NCBI GenBank assembly: GCA_020345785.1
Contig: CP070771.1
Location: forward strand, 1,070,506 to 1,078,612
DNA from: Desulfobacterales bacterium
GTDB taxonomy: Bacteria; Desulfobacterota; Desulfobacteria; Desulfobacterales; JAFDCJ01
Direction: 5' to 3'
DNA length: 8,107 nt
Shown here: positions 5,642 to 8,107 of the stretch, one piece after another
Position numbering within the stretch: the stretch's first letter is position 1
How the letters are laid out: each line of letters begins with the position of its first letter
Notes under the pieces: model-generated
Database searches by the model: none
Seen by the model: the letters and a program-made list of their open reading frames with translations, nothing else
Told to the model about the DNA's origin: nothing
Translations under genes and position numbers: made by a program

Positions 5642-5932
5642 AGATGTCGGGTGAGTATAGGTGAAGCCGGTTATCGTGTCAAGACGGGAAACCTCAAACA
5701 CCGAGCAATGTCAAAGTAGCCGTTAACCGCTTCAGACGAAACCAATTCGGCTCAAGCAGTCTAATTGGCGATGCGATGAGGCCCGTCATTATGCATAGCG
5801 GTCGTTCAGGCGGCTCTGTGGCCCGTGGCGATACTCATGGACCGGAGACAGGGCTCAAAAGTTCGGCTGTTCAGGTCCCATCTGAACCTTGAACGCATGG
5901 CATTAAAAAATAGGCCAAGTTCGGAGGGAAAC
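5642..5932. other. Divergent gap between purB and the membrane-protein gene; no gene seen
   Basis: No credible coding sequence is visible. The frame of the membrane-protein gene is open from 5825, but it has no ribosome-binding site there and encodes a charged stretch unlike the hydrophobic protein. Two short perfect inverted repeats occur: CCAATT (5742-5747) with AATTGG (5763-5768), and GTTCAG (5869-5874) with CTGAAC (5882-5887). The second lies about 45 nt before the start codon and could be an operator or hairpin. I see no promoter good enough to call. Confidence 0.5.
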
Positions 5933-6325
5933 ATGAATCTAACAATTTTGCTTGCCGGCTTGGTTGCCGGTTTCATCACCTTGGGCCACTTTACAGTGGG
6001 CCGCAAACGATATCTAAGGCCCATGCTACAGGCTGAATTTGACGCTGTGGCTAGAAAGGTTATTCACTGTGTCTTCCACTACATATCTGCATTTTTAGTT
6101 TTGTCTGCCATTTTTCTGCTGTTTATCGGAGCCGGATACCATTTTCAGGCCGATACCTCTTTGCTGGTGAAATTTATATCCATTAATTTTGGAGTTTTCA
6201 CGGTGGTTCAAATAGTCACAGCGGCCACTTCAAGCATCCGGAATGCGATCATTCGGATGTTTCAGTGGACTCTCTTCGCATTTGTCGCCGTTTTTGCATG
6301 GGTGGGAGTGGCCTACCCTGGATAA
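5933..6325 (+). CDS. Small four-helix integral membrane protein, function unknown
   Basis: A 130-residue protein that is mostly hydrophobic. Predicted membrane segments by eye are residues 2-22 (NLTILLAGLVAGF...), 45-67 (HCVFHYISAFLVLSAIFLLFI...), 78-98 (LVKFISINFGVFTVVQIV...) and 108-127 (RMFQWTLFAFVAVFAWVGVA). The first loop is basic (GRKRYLRPM), which favours a cytoplasmic position. A His-x-x-x-Gly-x-x-x-x-Leu pattern at the end of helix 1 and a His pair (46, 50) at the start of helix 2 are the only notable polar residues inside or near the membrane. I do not recognise a named family with confidence. The start at 5933 is fixed by GGAGG (5923-5927) five bases upstream, so the longer open frame from 5825 is rejected. 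The phosphatase gene follows on the same strand after 184 nt; co-transcription is possible but not evident. Confidence 0.75.
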   Translation: MNLTILLAGLVAGFITLGHFTVGRKRYLRPMLQAEFDAVARKVIHCVFHYISAFLVLSAIFLLFIGAGYHFQADTSLLVKFISINFGVFTVVQIVTAATSSIRNAIIRMFQWTLFAFVAVFAWVGVAYPG

Positions 6326-6509
6326 ATCAAGCTCGATGTCATGCTGAGAGGGCGCATCGAATAAAATGCGGCTATTCAAAATAGGCGGTTTTTCATCTTG
6401 CAAAATCGTTTTTAATTCCTTAGAAATCTGGCAGCCTGGCAGCTATTCAATTTTGAAATTAAGGGCATCGCCTCAATTGGAATGTTGGAAGAATCGAAAG
6501 GTAAATGCA

Positions 6510-7625
6510 ATGCGACTCGCGAAAGCCTTGAATCGAAAAGCAAGAAAAATCCAGGAATTTTTCTATCTCTACACCAGCGGATTAAACCACCGGGAGATAG
6601 AGCAGCTGTTAAAGAAAGATGCTGTGGAGGCGTATACGTATCTGAAGGGCAAGACCCGCCTTACCGATCGACCCCCGAAGCGTCTCACGGTGAAGTCGTT
6701 ATTTTTTATCGGAAAAGAAATATTTATCAGTTTCATGATGCAGCTGACACCGGCCCGCCGTTTTTTCTACGGTCTGGGGGTGGTGGGTTTTTTGGTTGGC
6801 TTGTTTCGGGTCGACCTGTTTTACATTCTGGCATCATTTGTCATTCTGAACTTGCTGCTGGTCGTTGAACTTGTCGATAAATTGACGACCCGCGATGAGC
6901 TGGAGATTGCCAGAGAGATTCAATTAAGCCTGCAGCCGGTAAAAATCCCCGAAACGCATCTGCTTTCCATTGCCACCTATTCCAAGCCGGCCAAGTTGGT
7001 TGGCGGCGACTTTTTTGACATCGTTCAACCCAACAGCGACCGGCTGATCAGCATTGTCGGCGATGTTGCGGACAAAGGCATTTCCGCCGCCCTATATGCC
7101 GCATACACCCAAAGCATGTTTCAATCTTTTTCGCAAACGAATATTTCCCCTTCCGCCATCTTTCAAAACGTCAACAATCTTATCTGCAAACGAATGCGCG
7201 ATGGCGATTTCATCACAGCCGTGATCGCCCTTTTTGATTTAAACGAAAAATCGGTCACCATTGCCCGCGCCGGCCACAACTGGCCCCTTTATTATCGCGC
7301 CGACACCCGTACCATTACAGAATTGAAACCAACGGGCATAAGCATCGGCATGTTTGAAAATGTTCAGTTTTCCGACCGGCTGGAAGAACAGAAGATCTAT
7401 TTGAAACAGGGCGACCTGCTGCTGCTCTACTCGGATGGGGTTACGGAGGCCACCAATCCCGAAAATTCAATTTTTGATGTATCAGGATTAAAAACGGTGA
7501 TAGCGGAAAGTGCCCATGAATCAAGCGCAATACTCATCGACCGCATTAATTCAAGGTTGCGAAGCTTTGTTAAATCCGATGAACTTCAGGACGATGCCAC
7601 CATGGTGGCGATTAAAGTGAAATAG
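6510..7625 (+). CDS. Membrane-anchored PP2C/SpoIIE-type serine/threonine phosphatase (RsbU-like)
   Basis: A 371-residue signalling phosphatase. The N-terminal part (1-80) is basic, predicted helical and of no family I recognise. Residues about 82-122 form a hydrophobic hairpin of two membrane segments (FFYGLGVVGFLVGLF, then FYILASFVILNLLLVVELV). A short linker helix, DKLTTRDELEIAREIQLSLQP, leads into the catalytic domain (about 143-371). All metal-binding acidic motifs are present: VGGDFFDI (Asp167, Asp170), GDVADKGISAAL (Asp185, Asp188), LYSDGVTEA (Asp309) and the final DDATMV (Asp361, Asp362). It is therefore probably active, most likely on a phosphorylated anti-sigma antagonist (STAS) protein, as known for RsbU/SpoIIE; no such partner, anti-sigma kinase or sigma factor is in the window. 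ATG at 6510 has AAAGG (6497-6501) at eight bases. An in-frame ATG at 6366 would add 48 residues but has poorer signals and starts an unremarkable sequence. Confidence 0.9.
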   Translation: MRLAKALNRKARKIQEFFYLYTSGLNHREIEQLLKKDAVEAYTYLKGKTRLTDRPPKRLTVKSLFFIGKEIFISFMMQLTPARRFFYGLGVVGFLVGLFRVDLFYILASFVILNLLLVVELVDKLTTRDELEIAREIQLSLQPVKIPETHLLSIATYSKPAKLVGGDFFDIVQPNSDRLISIVGDVADKGISAALYAAYTQSMFQSFSQTNISPSAIFQNVNNLICKRMRDGDFITAVIALFDLNEKSVTIARAGHNWPLYYRADTRTITELKPTGISIGMFENVQFSDRLEEQKIYLKQGDLLLLYSDGVTEATNPENSIFDVSGLKTVIAESAHESSAILIDRINSRLRSFVKSDELQDDATMVAIKVK

Positions 7626-7631
7626 AAGCCC

Positions 7632-7715
7632 CATCAGCGACCACCAGCGGAGCTAGGGGTATGAGGAAAGCCCATAGAGGGGACCTGAACCAGGCTCTGT
7701 CACTGGTCGCTGATG
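7632..7715 (+). ncRNA. Candidate structured RNA or 3'-UTR element: 12-bp perfect stem with purine-rich loop
   Basis: CATCAGCGACCA (7632-7643) pairs perfectly with TGGTCGCTGATG (7704-7715), enclosing a 60-nt loop, starting seven bases after the phosphatase stop codon. The loop contains several GGA/AGG motifs (7649-7651, 7665-7667, 7681-7683) and a small inner stem CCTG-AAC-CAGG (7684-7694). No T-tract follows, so it is not a standard terminator. It matches no riboswitch or RNA family that I can recall. Purine-rich GGA loops are a feature of CsrA/RsmA-binding RNAs, but that is speculation. It may equally be a large repeat element or a 3' stabilising stem. Confidence 0.35.
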
Positions 7716-7750
7716 CATATAAAGAATTTTGGTAAAATCTTTTCAATTCT

Positions 7751-8095
7751 CATCCCGATTGATCGGGGTGGCTTATGACTGGAGTTATCCACTGCGTGGG
7801 CTCAGAGGACCCGCCTCCGACCGGACACGGCTCAAATTAATCCGTCGGACCTTCGATCGAAAAACCTTCTTCGGTTGTAAAAGAACAACCCTCAACCCTA
7901 AATGTGCTATTTTTCAAGGCGAATTAATTGGTGCCCATCCGGAAATAAAAAGGGGCACAATTAGGTTTCCAATTTGGTCCGCCGAGGCGGACACAAGGGT
8001 TTACGACGAGGCGTACTCATCGTACGTCGCGGAAGTAAACCCGCGGTTAATCCCGCCGGGGCGGGACGCATCGGAAAAAGGGCCATTTCCGGATG
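7751..8095. repeat. Hairpin-dense noncoding region with GC-rich palindromes
   Basis: About nine inverted repeats are packed into 345 nt. Three share one design, long arms around a 2-nt centre: 7751-7770 (CATCCCGAT, TG), 7977-7992 (GTCCGCC, GA) and 8051-8066 (TCCCGCC, GG). Others are 7816-7849 (TCCGACCGGA with TCCGTCGGA), 7873-7890 (GGTTGT with ACAACC, 6-nt loop), 7926-7962 (GTGCCC with GGGCAC plus AATT), 7997-8042 (GGGTTTAC with GTAAACCC enclosing a second 7-bp stem at 8010-8028) and 8069-8095. An open frame spans the stretch but only from a TTG, without a ribosome-binding site, and its product resembles nothing I know, so I treat the stretch as noncoding. Repeated extragenic palindromes are the nearest known category. 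Confidence 0.6.
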
Positions 8096-8107
8096 GAAAC
8101 TAATTAG

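Noticed and set aside
5537..5701. N-terminal extension of PurB by 55 residues
   Set aside because: The E. coli-like enzyme starts at MEFTSLEAISPVDGRY; the extension translates the octamer arrays.
5721..5768. Integron attC-like site in the purB/membrane-protein gap
   Set aside because: There is a short inverted repeat but no proper R' and R'' core sites (GTTRRRY with its complement) and no integrase or cassette pattern.
6333..6360. Terminator after the four-helix membrane-protein gene (TCGATG with CATCGA, 16-nt loop)
   Set aside because: Only six base pairs and no T-tract downstream.
6428..6443. Two perfect CTGGCAGC octamers in the gap before the phosphatase
   Set aside because: Only two copies and no inverted partner, too little to class with the arrays elsewhere.
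6366..6509. Upstream ATG giving a 419-residue phosphatase
   Set aside because: The ribosome-binding site at the 6510 ATG is better placed and the extra 48 residues show no domain character; the longer form is not excluded.
7729..8103. Open reading frame of 124 codons over the right-hand noncoding region
   Set aside because: It starts at a TTG without a ribosome-binding site, resembles no protein known to me, and lies across a dense series of hairpins; the openness of the frame is better explained by chance in repeat-like sequence.

Overview
The window looks like chromosomal DNA of a bacterium, most plausibly a Desulfobacterota (Deltaproteobacteria, Desulfobacterales-like) organism. The reasons are an acyl-CoA dehydrogenase beside an XRE-type regulator, a DUF3795/DUF3786-type cysteine-rich protein, an RsbU-like phosphatase, and intergenic regions crowded with short degenerate tandem repeats. 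This placement is inferred from gene content; no rRNA or tRNA gene is present to confirm it.

Layout: on the minus strand, 1-1463 holds an acyl-CoA dehydrogenase followed 38 nt downstream by an XRE-type helix-turn-helix regulator cut by the window edge. A near-consensus sigma70-type promoter (1554-1582) lies upstream. The 518-nt divergent gap 1464-1981 separates it from mutM (formamidopyrimidine-DNA glycosylase, 1982-2821, +). Then comes a 303-residue DUF3795+DUF3786-like protein (3065-3976, +). Converging on it is purB (adenylosuccinate lyase, 4184-5536, -). The right part carries a small four-helix membrane protein (5933-6325, +) and a membrane-anchored PP2C/SpoIIE-type phosphatase (6510-7625, +). 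The last 480 nt contain no convincing gene but are dense in hairpins. There is no single pathway here: fatty-acyl oxidation, DNA repair, purine synthesis and signalling genes lie side by side, each apparently with its own expression signals.

The most unusual signal lies between the genes. Four successive intergenic regions each hold short degenerate tandem arrays with a strict 7-bp (three sites) or 8-bp (one site) period. At each site the array on one side is matched by an inverted array of the same unit on the other side, so each site could fold into a long imperfect stem or cruciform. The unit sequence differs completely from site to site, while the design (period of 7 or 8, inverted pair, short central spacer) is kept. 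Two arrays run up to the ribosome-binding sites of mutM and purB and have opened artificial N-terminal extensions in both reading frames. The region after the phosphatase gene holds a different kind of structure: a 12-bp perfect stem closing a purine-rich 60-nt loop, then about nine hairpins in 350 nt, three of which are GC-rich palindromes with a 2-nt centre.
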